Assembly (NCBI GenBank): GCA_010645155.1 | Contig: CM021323.1 | Span: 10,226,196-10,290,195 of the forward strand | Direction of reading: 5' to 3' | Length of the DNA: 64,000 nt | Source: Tigriopus japonicus | Taxonomy: Eukaryota; Arthropoda; Copepoda; Harpacticoida; Harpacticidae | Shown: positions 9,818 to 23,100 of the stretch, one piece after another | How the letters are laid out: each line of letters opens with the position of its first letter | How positions within the stretch are numbered: position 1 is the first letter of the stretch | The notes under the pieces: model-generated | The model's database searches: none | The model's input: the letters and a program-made list of their open reading frames with translations, nothing else | Told to the model about the DNA's origin: nothing | Position numbers and translations under genes: made by a program

Positions 9818-11183
9818 AAGCGTCATCATCAGCTTTCGGACCCAACTATCCAAACCGAAATCGCAACACTGCCAAAAATCCAAAGACAGACCAATGCTAA
9901 GTTGCTAACAGTGTTACCAATGGATTGGAGCTGGAGACTTAGTTGTAGCGAACTTTCTCACACCATGCATTCCAGAAGTCGCCAATTTGTTCATTTGAGC
10001 TTGATTTAAAAAAAAAAACAATCCTGGAAATAAATGCAGTCAAATGATCGAACTCACGGCTAGACCGCATTCCCCCTTGGTGATTGCCGTTTGGACATGA
10101 CATGCCACGCATTTTTTGGCAAAATTCTTGAGATTTAGTGTATATTTACTCTGTGACAAGGCACCTGGCAGGGTAGTGATGATAGGCATATTAAGGAATC
10201 GAAAAGCATGCATTTTCAAAAGCGAGAAATTCGTCACAGAGAGGGTGAAAATCGTTGAAATATTTGCCCAAGTAAGTTTTTGGAAACTCACAATGGTCAA
10301 ATGTCGTTTATTAAGAGAGAAATAATACGAAAAACGGTTTTGGACACTTTTTTCTCAGTTCCTTGTCTCTTTAAGCCCAGCTTAGTTTTGTCGGTGGTTT
10401 TTTATGTCTTTAATATTTCGGTAGAAAAATTTTCTGGGTTATTGTTTCCAATGGAAATTGTTTTATATATTATGGATTTTTATTTTGGTCGGCCCGACAT
10501 TGTGATAAAACATTCTTTTTTGGTTTCAAATTTACCTTGAATCCGTTTTTGGATAAGCAGTAAGGTTATTTCACTTATTTCACGAAATCTACCCCCAAAT
10601 CCACATTTCGATTAAAAGGGATGGCCTTTCAACCTTTCCCCGGGCGTGAACCCCCTACGTGAGAAGCAATTTTTGGTATCATTTTTTATCATTTTTTTTT
10701 TTTTTGGGAGGGGGGGCCTTATGACTGAGACAAGAGACAAGTTACAAAGTAGACACGGAAGTCATTATAAATGAATATCATTGAACCCACGGAATCAGGT
10801 TTTAAGAGCCCTCGTAAGTGTAAACGTGGGTCCGGGAACAATCATGGAGCCTATCCAGAAAATCTAGCCCGATCACGTGGGATTTCAGGATGACGAAAGG
10901 TTCCAGGATTCGACCCGTGCCACGGGACTCGAAGCCGGTGAGTTCGTACGGCCACATCCCTACTGCCGCCTCAGCTGATTACGACTTGGGCCCTCTGTTG
11001 TCCGATCGACGGACTACTCAATTTTGACGGTCATCGTGCTGGAAATATTGCAGACATTCCTCCAGTTTGACTCCGTGAATCCTCTCGGAAATCGCCTCTT
11101 AACCAGTCAAAAGAGCGAATTAGTCGCGGTGAAAGGTCGTCGGTGGATCCCCTTTCCTGATCCTTTGCCTCTGCTTGGCCAGG
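9818..11183. other. Intergenic DNA and PSME4 promoter/5' UTR
   Basis: AT-rich to about 10.75 kb with T and G homopolymers at 10690-10715. From about 10.8 kb GC rises towards the PSME4 start codon. No separate gene seen. Confidence 0.45.
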
Positions 11184-14100
11184 ATGAGCCTGATGATGGC
11201 CGACGAGGACTTTGACGAGGAGTACGACGATCCGTTCCCGTTGTGCTCGGAAGAGGCCGCCGCCTCGGGTCTCCAAGATGACGAGGCCGCCGAGGGCGGT
11301 CCGCGCTGCCAAACGCTGGGCTTCCAACCGCAAAAGGAGATCTTCTATCAGGCCAATCTGCCGTACGGCGCCCAATTGGACCGCGAATCGGTCGAGGACT
11401 TGGCCCGCCTGAAAAGCGCCTTGAGCCAGTCCGTGGCACGCCGAGAAGTCCAACCGGCCGCCCTCATCTGGCTCACCAGGCTCTCCAGGTTGGTCAAGAG
11501 TTCAGAGTTCAAACCCCTGACATCTTCATAATAAAAGGACGGCTAAATGACCTAATCATGGCCATGAAAATTCACCTCGAGCCCTTGAGGCCAAAGGAGT
11601 TCAAGTTTGAAAGAAGTTAGGGGAGAAGAGGGTGAAAGTTTGGTTTGCACAGAGCCGTTTGGGCTAACCGCGTCAGGGCTCGTTTCATGAAATGCCGGGG
11701 TAGACGACAACTCCGGGTTCAAATTTGGCGGTATTAGTTGTCACAGCCCGGCGATGTGTCACGGCTGAAGAACTCCGGCTAGGAGTAGTGGACCACCACT
11801 ACATTTGATAGCCGAGGCGAGAGTTTATGAAGGTCTAACTAAACAACGTCTACCACATAGAAATGGGACGCGGCCTCCAATTCATTCAAAATAATAATAA
11901 TCTTAATAGGAAGAGCTTGAACCTGGCCAGAGCAAAGTAATGTTCAACTTGAAAATAATATTCATTTCCTGGGAGAAGAGATGTTTAGTCGACGGATTCA
12001 CCCTTTTGAAAACAAATTCAACGAAGAGTTGAGCCGTCCAAATATGGGAGAAGCGCTCTAGACTCATTAGTAAGTAGTCCGTTGGCTATGATCGAACGAA
12101 CTCGTAGGTGCTGTGGTTGCTCATCGTGATCAAACTCTGTAGATAACCCATTTCGTCATTGATCCGTAGGTATATGCGTCAGTACGGCTTCAAGTTCTCT
12201 TTGACGGACCATTTGAGCTTCATCAAGTTGGTGGAGTCTCTGCTATGGTTGCCCGATTGTGATCCCTGGTGGATCACCAAAGTCGCCTCGGTTCTGATCC
12301 AGTTGCTCCGTCGCAAGGAGCTCATTCCGCGCTCGGAACTCACCTTACAATGGCGCCCTTACTACGACCTCTACGAGCGGATCATGTTCTCGCCCTTTGA
12401 ACCCGTCGGATTGGTCCTCAATCCCAGGTAATATAGCGATGAAATATTGATCCCGGAACACTAATGCAGACCTTTTGGGATTCCTTAGTTCGGTGGGCAA
12501 GAACTTGCGTTCGCTGAATCGTTTAGTACGGGCGTATTTCCCGCCGGAAGCCACCGCCGAGATCCTGGTCGAGATTCGTCCGCTCATGTGTCCCTATGAC
12601 GTGACCATGGGCAAGGCCATGGCCTATGCCGAGATGTTCCTACCTTCTTACGACGTACAGGCCATCGTCGATCAGACCTATCGCCTCTGGTTCGACGAGT
12701 TCATGCGGTTTTGGCACGCCTGTCACAATTCACCTCCGTGGGAATCGGTAAGATCTCAAGTTTTAATTGGTGATAGTTCTAATTTGATGTTTAAAAACTG
12801 TGTTCTTTATGGCTTATTGTAGAGCTTGATGGCTTTGTTTGCCCGATTGGCCGAGAACAACATCGGGCAGATCGATTGGGAGCCGTACATTCCGTTGATA
12901 TTTACGCGCATCATGCGGGGCTTCAATTTGCCCGTGAAATACAAGTCGATGTCGGTGGGCGGGAAACCTCAAATGTCGGACATGACCACGATCGTGCGAT
13001 GGATCGTGTCCACCATGGGCCCGAGCTCGTCCACGCAACGCCATCTCCGTCAAATGGTTTTGGCCATCGAGACCTACTACAATGCGGCCAATTGCGGCCG
13101 ACACTCGGTCAAGCTTATCGAGTTCATGTGGAAACTGGCTCAAGCCTTTGTCCGGCGCATTCACAGGTGAGAGGATTGCTTATAATGATGAACCTTTGGA
13201 ATTCCTGCATCATGGTTTACGTTCTTTTTTTATCCCTTATTTCTAGGGAGCGATATGCCAAAATCAAATGGGGTATGGCGGTGGCCGAAGAGCACAAATT
13301 GAGCGACGAGGCCATCACGGACTTTGTCACGTGTCTCAAACCCATCGCTTTGGCCAATCTGTACTCGCGAACCGGAATGGTCGATCAGGGCGTGACCATT
13401 CAAATCCTGAGCACTCTCCGACCCGAAATCATGCTTCCGCCCATTCTCGAGCGCATGAGCGCGGCTTTAGAAACGTTAACCGAGCCCCATAAACTGACGG
13501 CCTCGCTTCATGCCATGTCCTCCGTGTCCAGGAGCCTGGTCTACCCGGGACCCGCATTCCCCGAAGGTCCCACCCACGTGATCCCCCTCATGATGGCTTG
13601 TCTTCCCGGGATCGATCCCAATGACATCCGCAAATCCATGGTCACCATCCAATTCATTTCGATCTACTGTACGTTGATCCCCATTGTGGATTGCTCGCAA
13701 GCTTCACAACATTATTCGGATTTGACGGAAGCCGAGCGTGAGATCGCCTGCCAAACGGCCCAATTCGAAGATTTCGTGGCGGAATTTCTCCAACGATGCT
13801 TTGCTCTCATCGAAAGCTCGACCTTCCATCAAACGCGCGAGGAAGTGTCCGAGCATAAGAGCAACATGGAGGATTCCATGAAGGATGTGGGTCTGGCCTC
13901 GACCTTCACCTCCATCTTGTTCCAATGCTCGGAGACCATTTACGACACGGCCTTAAGGAAAGTGCAGGATTTCGTCCAAGGACGGATCCTGGAGACCAAA
14001 GTGGCCGGCAGGATGGCCGCATCCTTGTGTCGAGCCTTGTGCAAAGTCCGTCCGGAAAAGGCCCTGAAAGTATTTGTACCTTCGGCCATTCAAACGGTAA

Positions 14101-17100
14101 ACCAGCTTTTGACGGATCACACGCAAACTGACGAAACCTTGGATGACGAACTGAAGTTCAATCTCTTGATCTTATCCGAGGTCAGCATATTACAAATTCT
14201 TCAAATCGGAACGGTGTAAGCAATGAATGACCTTTTCTTATTCTAGTGCCTCCGATCGCCCGGTCTTCATGTACTAACCTATGTTTCGGAAGTGGAAAAG
14301 ATCCTCCAGCAAACTCTGCACATCAAGAACAAGGACGGCCGTCTTTTGGTGGTGAGCATGCTCAAAAACGTGTTCACTGTCTTGACTTCGTTGTCGGTGC
14401 TAGATCACCGATCTATCGCTGAAGGCTATGATCGACCTCTCGATGAGTTTCTGCCCATTCGGGTAAGCCAACCTGTCAATAGAAAAGAAATCCAATAATA
14501 CAACCGGAGCGATGGCTTTTTTTAGGCGTGGGGCAAACCGGGCGACATCCAAAATCTTCAGTTTAAGTGGCACATTCCCTCCAAATCTGAGCACGAGACG
14601 GCTCAAAGACTCTTGAACACATTCCTGGGCCAAGAACTAGATTATTTGACCGAATTTGCCAACAGTCAGAGCTCTTGGGATAAGGAGGCCCTTCGAGCTC
14701 GTTTGGAGGTGGTGCAAGCCATCCTTCAGGGATCTGGGTACGTGTTGCCTTTATGGTACACTGAGGAGACCGCCATCCCACTGTTTGAGTCGCAAGTGGA
14801 TTGTGACCCATTGCCCATTATGACCATTCATCCGCCGGAGATGGAACTTCTCACCTTCAAAGGACGCAATGCCAGGTTGGCCATCCTTGAAGTGATTGAT
14901 TTGGTGCAGGTGAGAAAGAAAGACAGAGAGGGGGGTCTTCATGAAGAGACAGGGCTAACTAACATCCCTGATTTTTGCTCTGAAATAGGCCAAGTTGTTG
15001 AGCAGTGTGGAAGACGATACCAAATCGTTGCTATCGATAGTGTCGATCTACCAATCATTGGTATTGTACATGGGGATCAGTAAGGAAATGTACGAATCGC
15101 GAGTCAAAAGCTATCGAGCCGTGAAACGCGTGTTGGACAATAAGTTGGTCGGATGTCGACGGCAATTGCGGGTTTTGATCTTGGATCGAGTGTTCCTTCA
15201 CCATCAAGAACGCATGGCTGAGAGGAATAATGTGAACTTCACCAAGTCCCATCAAAAGGTGAGCAAATTTATCGATTTATTTTTTTCAGCTCCGAGATAG
15301 GTTCGTGGTTAGTTTTTTTGAGCCCCTAATGTTATCAGGTCAGAAGCATAATGGAGAATTGAAGCGTGCTTCTTCAATGAAGCTGAAAAAAGAGAGTAGG
15401 GATTTGACCATGTGATTAAGACGAGTTTTGCGACTGAACCAGACAAAAGATCTTCGTCAATCCCTTTTTTGTTCCCATTAATTTCCTAATTGGACGAAAT
15501 TCTTGGAGGAGCTCCTCGTTTCTCGAGAACTTACTTGGCCTCGCTGTCATCACAATCTTGCCTCAAAAGAATTGGGGAACAAAGAAAGGCCCATTCCGGG
15601 AAAAAAAGGAGAAAAAGAAAACTGCCAAAGAGCTGAGGATGAATTTTTCCACTGGATTACATCTGCTGACCCAGGCTTTCTGCTTTCTTCGGCTTAAGAG
15701 GGTCCTTCCTCCGTCCACATCGCGATCTTGAGCACGTTCCAATAATCGAAGCATTTTTTAGCCGTTTGCTTTCGTTGCCAACCATCGACCGTTAAAACAT
15801 CAAGTTTTCCCGTCTATGATTGCAGGTTATCGATAACTTGTTCAAGTTATCCACATCCCACTACAGTCAAGTCCGTCGCGTGGCCCAAGATGCCTTGTCG
15901 CAATGCATCACCAATTTCAATTCCGGCTTTCAAGAGGTCGTGCCCAAGGTTCTGGAATTCCTCAAGAACGACCCTACCGTCAGTCATGAGCAGTTCAAAG
16001 GGGCCTTGTACGTCCTTTTGTCCACGGGATCACGGAAAACCCTCTTGGCCAAACGCAAATGGAACGTGTTGGGTCAACTTTGGCCGGCTTTGGTGGACGC
16101 TCAGCATAGCGAGAAGTTGAGCATCATCAAACTTTTGGACAAGCTCATCAGTGCCACCTTCAAGGCCTTGCCCACATTCGCGCTCACCTATCAGGTTCCG
16201 GATTTGGCGGTGGAACGAGCTCGAGAGCTATGGAACAACGAATCGGTGCCGAAACCCTTGGGCGAGTTTCCCTCGGAAGCGGAAATTGCTTCGGGCCAGG
16301 CCAATTTGGCCAAGTGGAATGAAGCCAATATCGCGTCCTATCACAAACTAGTCAACGACTTGTGCGAGCGTCTAGAATCGGGTCAGCTTCATTGGCGACA
16401 CTATCACATGGCCGTGTCTTGCTTTAGTGCCCTTTGTCGATACGATATCCAACTTCCCGTGAGGGCAGTCAAAATCCTGGTCAACAATCTGATCCACGAG
16501 AACTTGAATGTTCGGAAAGCCTCTCATTGTCTGGTGGCCAGTATCCTGAAACAACAGAAACGCAAGCATCCCAAGATTGAGATTCATCCCGTGGAGAATC
16601 CCGAGATTCCTCCGCAATTTCCCGGAGATCGACCCGACAATGAGTGGTTGTGTTATGATCCCATGAAAGTGCCACGATCCGCTCAAGAATGGGACGAGCC
16701 TCGATATGTGCATAAGACTCATTTCGGGTACTACAGTTGGCCCAAGAAGATGATGATCTACGCCCCATCTTCCGAACAACCCAAATTGAACCGGACGCGC
16801 GACGAATTGTCCGAAGGCGAAGAGCCCTTGTTCGATTTCTTCTCCGACGCTTCCAACGTGGAGCAATTATTCACTTTCCTCTCGTTAGAGGAGTGCAAAG
16901 GCCGAGACAAATTTGATCCCCGTCGGTTCTCCCTGTTCAAAGGGCTCTTCCGCAACTTTGGCGACACTTTTCTTCCATTGTTCCGTCCGCATCTGGAGCG
17001 TTTGATCGCCGAGGACAAGGAGAGCTCATCGCGATGTGTGGCCGAAATCTTGGCCTCGATCATTCGCGGAGCCAAACATTGGCCCTATGACATGACCGAA

Positions 17101-20100
17101 GCCATGTGGGAATGGGTGGTGCCGCTCATCCGACAAGCTTTGGGAAAGATCACCGTCGAGACCGTCAACGATTGGGGCACTTGTTTCGCCACGGCCTCCG
17201 AATCTCGCGATCCATTTCGAATTCATTGGATGCTCGAGGTGCTCATGGAGGAGCCCGTGCGATCCCAAGGCTCGTTCATCGACGCCTCCAGACTTTACGC
17301 CGTCCAGGGCAGTCTGGCCCAACAGGAATGGCGAGTGGGGGAGCTCTTGCATCGACTACTGGCTTTCCTCAAACCCTTCCTGACGCATCCCTATCAAAAC
17401 GTGCGCGAGAGGATCGGATCCGTGCTCACCAGCATCTTCTACGAGGATCTAGAATATGAAGGCGAGGATCCCAACAAGCCCCGGCGTTGTCCTCGATTGG
17501 CCGATTTTGTCAACGAGCTCGTGCCACAACTAGAGATTTTGTGTGACGAACCCGATCCGGCTGTTGTCACTTTCCAACGAAACCAAGTTCCGGCTCCGGC
17601 CAATCCCTCGCCTCCTATGGAATTAGGGCCCAATGGCATGCCCATGTTGCCATTTCCGGGCCCTGATGGGATGGCCATTCTACCGGAAATGATCACGATG
17701 AGTCCCGAAGGGACACCCTTGATCCGGATTCCTGGACCTCCCGGAGCTCCACCCATGATGATGCCTTTGGTGGGTCGGAATGGGGAGCCTATCGCTCTGC
17801 CTCCTAATGGAATGATGCCCATGATGAACCCGGGAATGTTCAAGATGCCAACTGAGGGACCTCCCTCGCCTGTTCCCGCCCATCTACTTGCCCCAATCGC
17901 CACAGATACTTCCAATGTTGATCTGACCGACGAGAAAGCCTTGGAGTACGAGAAACGACAAGTGGCCATTCGACTCCTCCAAACGAGTAAGTTACGAATC
18001 AGTTTGGGTCTTATAAATCCGTCTGACTTTTTCCCTCTTTTCAGGTGCTCGTTTCGTGTATGGCTCATTGATCCGGGCCTATAACGGAGCCAAGCCCGAG
18101 ATCTTCAAGCTTTTACCGGTGCTTTGTAACAATGAAGCCAACGATTTCGAGCCGAATTTGGCTCGAGATTGCAAGGTTACGTTGGCCACCATTGGCTCCA
18201 TGATTGTGCCTTTCGAGTCCGTCCCGTATCTCCTCCAAGGAGTCAAAGATGTGATGGCCCTCTCTTCGTGGAAGGCCAACTGCTCGGCTCTTCACCTTCT
18301 TGAGGTAAGAGAGTAAGAAGCCTTTGAATATTGAATGTTGGGCTTCTTTTTTTCCTTGTTTGAGGTCATATTGTGAGCGTTGGAAGGAGGCCTTTGATCT
18401 CGACCTTTTGCGCAGCATGCTTTAGAATGCAACGAAATGCTCACTGTTCAACCTTTTCTCGTCCCCGCAAAAAACCCTCGTCAATTCAACTGATTTGAAT
18501 CTTGATTATGTCCTTCTTTTGCAGGTGTCTGTGTTCATGAATCTTCCCTCTTTGATGTCGAGAACGGAGTGGATGGATCAGGTGTTGGATATTGCCACCA
18601 AGGCCGTGGACTCGGAAAGGGTCGAAATCCGAGAGAAGGCCGGTCAATTCCTCAGTGGGTTACTCCATTGTGATTTCATTTCTGAGACGAAGAAACAAGA
18701 ATTATTGGTGAGTGCTTAAAACTGCCTTTTTTTGCCCATACCTCTCAATCACCCTCAATGGGTGACCCCTTTCGACCTTTTTGTGAGAGGAGCATTAGCA
18801 AAAAACGAGATCTGTGATTGATGGAATTACTTGAGGAACACAGATAATCACCTCGAGTCACACCACAATATCCGGGCAATGAAAGTTGTTAACAAACTAT
18901 CTACTTAACCGAGACGTTCACACAAAAATAACGTTGAAGGAAATCCGGGTTTTGGGGATTTTCTCTCTGAATCGTATTTCGGTCAAAAAAGGCAAGGAGA
19001 CTTTGTTCAATAATTCAACTCTCATTGAAGGTCGGTCAGAAATATGGCGCAATGTGTGCATTCGCAAAGTTATAAATGGGGCACGGATGAGAATATCACC
19101 TGAAATTCTAAATTGCCAATAATAATGCCTCTTGAAATCAGTTTAAACTATTTCATAAAATCTTGTTTTTTGAGATATTGAGATAAATCTTGGTACATCA
19201 CTTCTCATTCGCGTTTTTTGTTTTTCAAAAGATCGAATTTCTCCAAATTAAAAAAAAATTCAGGGACACTTTTACTGCCAATAATGGCGCTTTCAGTACA
19301 AAAGACTGTGGCAAGATGTCGAATTGCAACATTAGTTCCTTCACACAAAACGTTTTTTGAAAACGATTTTTTCGCATTTTCACTAACTAAAAATCTGCCC
19401 CCAAGTTAAAGAGCTGGAGCGCAGTGTTCTTTTTTTGTGTGCTCTAATTCACTTTGGTTGTGAAGTGCGATCGTTTTTTGGTGTTCTCGCGTGATCTTTC
19501 ATCTTGACGACCGGTTCAGAAGACCTCTATGAGATGGAAGGTCGTGCTGTTGCTCGTTGGTTGTGGGGTCTTATCCTTAACTGTCGTGGAAATCGTCGGT
19601 CCAAAAGGTTCCCTCTTAAAATCATCGAAGAAAAACGTTGACTCGCTCCATTATTGCATGCCTCAAAAAGGCCTTTCTTGTTGATCATGGGACCTGGTTC
19701 ATCGTGGCTAGTAAACTCTAGTTGCCAGCACTAGTACCCTTTGGACGGATAGATAGTGCTCTCAGCCCATTGTACTGAAGGAATCCATTCTCTTCTTCTT
19801 AAGGGACCTCCCGATTCAAAGCGTCATGTATTTCTTGCCCAAAGAAAGTGGACTTGGAAAGGTGGGTCCGAGAAGCCAGGGAAATATGTTTCTGCGAAAT
19901 AACCAGATTTGGAGGCCGCGTCAAAGTTCCTCAAAGCGTCGAAAACAGAATATGAAAGACGGTTTTGTCGAGTGTCATGCATACATTAAAACTTGATGCC
20001 AACAAATCTGCTTCGCCACGGTCACGGGTTTCCAAGTTTTGGATGGCCGCTTTTAAATAGTAGTAGTGTAGATTTCGGAATGACGGAGTTTCCAATGAGG

Positions 20101-23100
20101 TTTTAGATTATTAGTAGCCGAACCGAAGGTTTGAAGCGAATTGCACATCTAAGGGAAACCCAAACAGTGGCAAATTGATTATTGACGTAAGAAAAGTGAT
20201 CACCACCAGAATGAACTCTTCTCCGATCGTCATACCAAAGTCATTTTTCTCCGAGTGCCTTTCCAGTTTTAGGGCTTGAACGAAGAATGAATGAATGGAT
20301 GCACTCACTTGGTCGATGAAAGCACGTGAAAAGTGCTCAAAATTTGCCAATCTTTTGGCTCATTCTCATTCGCTCGTAGTTCCAGTTTGGACTGGTTCTC
20401 TCTTTTTCGCAGGATTCATTAAAATTCAATTTCCATGCCAATCCCTCGGCTGACATGATGAAACTTGCTTCGAACTCCCTCCGCCTTTGGGTTCATTTGG
20501 CAATTTCTCATTTCACATCACGCTCCAATTCGATCCACAAAACTGGTGTGAGAAGATAGGCAGTGTTCCAATTAGTGCGGAGGAGAACTTTCTTCCCTTT
20601 TCTCGCTTTTGGTTGTCGTTATCGTTTGCGTTGGTTTGGGTGAAACCCGAAAACCTCGACGGTTTCCTTCCGAGTTGGATTCGTTTCAACGGGTCCTAAC
20701 CCCTCCGATTTATTAGATTTATTCAGGCCTCGATCCAATCTATTGTCGACTTCTGTGCCAGCGAGAGATTCTTGGAGAAAGAGAGAGAGAGCAGGATCGT
20801 GACAATGACAAGTGGAATTGATTTGGTCCACCATTTGATCTATTCCAAGTATTCAAGGCACCCCTCCGTTCCTCGTTTTCTTCTCTCCGTGCATTTGTTT
20901 CTCTCCTCCGAACGTGTATGTACTCTGCTTGCTGAGTTGGTTGGTTGGTTGGCATGTCACTTGTACATAATTGTGACCTGAGCTGGCTAAAAGTCGTTCC
21001 AACCATCCATCTATCTATCCATTCATTTATTTCTCCCAGGACCCCGAAAGAAGTCTGCATATATGATGGCGAAGCCACACATGAGTTCCAGCTCTTGCCA
21101 TATCTGTCTTTGGGAGTGCCATTTTGTTTGTTTACCACCGTTCCAAGCCCTCTGAAGGCTATCTCCTGATTTTCTTTTCATACCCAAGGGATGATATGTC
21201 AAGGATCTGCAGTCGTTTGGTCCATAAATTCAGATGTCTTTGATCCCTCCCAAGACAGACCACCGCGAAGAAATTCTTCTTTCTTGGATCTCCTTGACTC
21301 TTCGAGCGAGCAAGCTAGCTCGATCTTTTTCCCTTGGTAGAAGTCGTTTCGCTCTCTCATCTTGTCATCGCTTTTCTCTTCCGCGATCCTTGCGGTTAGT
21401 ATTGGCCTTTAGGCTTTAGGCCAACAGGCTGTGTCACAATCTATGGGTCACCAGAGTCATAGATTTGAAGAAGAAGAAGTGCTCACCAGGATGACCCATA
21501 TTCGGTCTCAACTCTCAACCAAAAAGCGCTTAGTTCATGATCTCGAGAAGTAATCCAACCAATACAGGGAGGAGACGTGGCGTCGTGGTTAGTGCAGTTT
21601 CCTATAGTGAGAGAGGTCTCAGGTTCGATTCTCCTCCCCGACCTTTCTCAAGGAATTTTTTAGACGCTAATTCATATCCACAGACAGAGAACCATTCTGA
21701 TACTGGACATAAGATTGCTTATCGGAACAATTTGGACGATGTGATGGCTGGCTTTGCTGGCCGGGCGAGGCTCAACCCTTTGACCCTAGCACTAGTAATC
21801 CAAAAAAAATCAGTCTGTTCCTTTGCTGTTTCCATAGCAATGGTCGAATTTGGTATGAAAATTGTCGAAACGTGGAAGGAACTCTCTGCAATGAGGAAAA
21901 GAGGAGGCTTCCTCTCTTTGTTCTCGTTTCCCACTCTATTTCTGAAATAGATCCAATCTTGAGTGGTGGTTCATGAAGAATGAATGGCTGATGCAGAGTT
22001 GTGGTGAAAGGCCGTCTTTCAGCACCCGGTTGTTGTGCTCGTGTCGAAGTCAAGTGTTCCATTTTCTTTCCTCGATATGTATGAACAGTCCTCAGATAGC
22101 CAATATTGGGGTATTCGGCATATTCTAGGGCCTATTTACTAGGTTGCACACCCTGAAGGTCGTCGAACCACGAACGCCAAACATAGCAGTATTCGTGATT
22201 GAGATGCAATGAGGTGCCAAGAAGTTCCAGGACCACTCATACTTGAACGTACAGTGCAGGCCAAAGAGAACTAGGAAGACGTATCCAAAACACAGAATTG
22301 ATCTATTCAAGAGGCAAGGAAAGGTCAAGAAAGCCGCAGTTCCTGGTCTGGTTATTTTACCAAGATAAAAGTAAGGGCTTTTCAAAGCTAATCTATCACA
22401 ACTCACGACAATCTCGACGACTCATGACCTAGTTCTGCGTGTTTCGTTATGAAGATTACCCCTTGGTATTTTTGGAGAGCATAAGAGGTGCCCTCGAGAC
22501 ATGTTTTCATATTATTAGACCACCATAGGAATGGTGTATTCCATTTCTTAGTAATTTCTCGTGAGGCCTATCTTGACTTTAACCAGAGAAAGCAGGAGTT
22601 GGAGGCTGTTCTTCGTGAGAACTCGCATCTTGCATTCGTTACACCAAATTCCAAGCAGTTTGGGTCCATGGCGCAAAAATGTAGGGAAATAGTTGCTTTG
22701 ACTCACGTGATTGTCGACAAGGGATAGATTTAGTTGCCTGAGTTGAAACTGCATTTTTCCCGAATTACCGAACTAAGGCCTAGACAAAAGCTGTAAAACT
22801 CACTTATATCTCAGCTAGCAAATGGCATATCAGAGTATATTATGAAGTGCTTTGGCGAGAGAAAAATATGTTGGTTCCTTGTTGCGGGACTTGATTTCTA
22901 AAAGCAAAATTTTCTCATTTACATGAATGTGTGTATTTCGATAGCGGTTGAAAATTCAATTTTCGATCTTTAAGACTGTACTTTAAGAATCAGATGAGTC
23001 CCGTGCCTTTGGTTTTCTTTTTAAAAAGGGGATTATTATGGGCATTCATCTTGCTTTTCGTGAGAGAAGAAGTTGGAGAGGCTTTGGAAGATCTGGCACC

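Noticed and set aside
10040..10300. Minus-strand frame containing CVACH, recalling a c-type haem motif
   Set aside because: Isolated motif in an AT-rich frame without other cytochrome features; chance.
10860..10980. TTCGAGTCC / GTCGAATCC blocks on the minus strand, resembling tRNA T-loops or a SINE
   Set aside because: No pairing acceptor stem, no A box at the right distance and no second copy in the window.
22125..22406. Minus-strand 93-codon frame in PSME4 intron 11
   Set aside because: No recognisable domain and low-quality composition; probably random.
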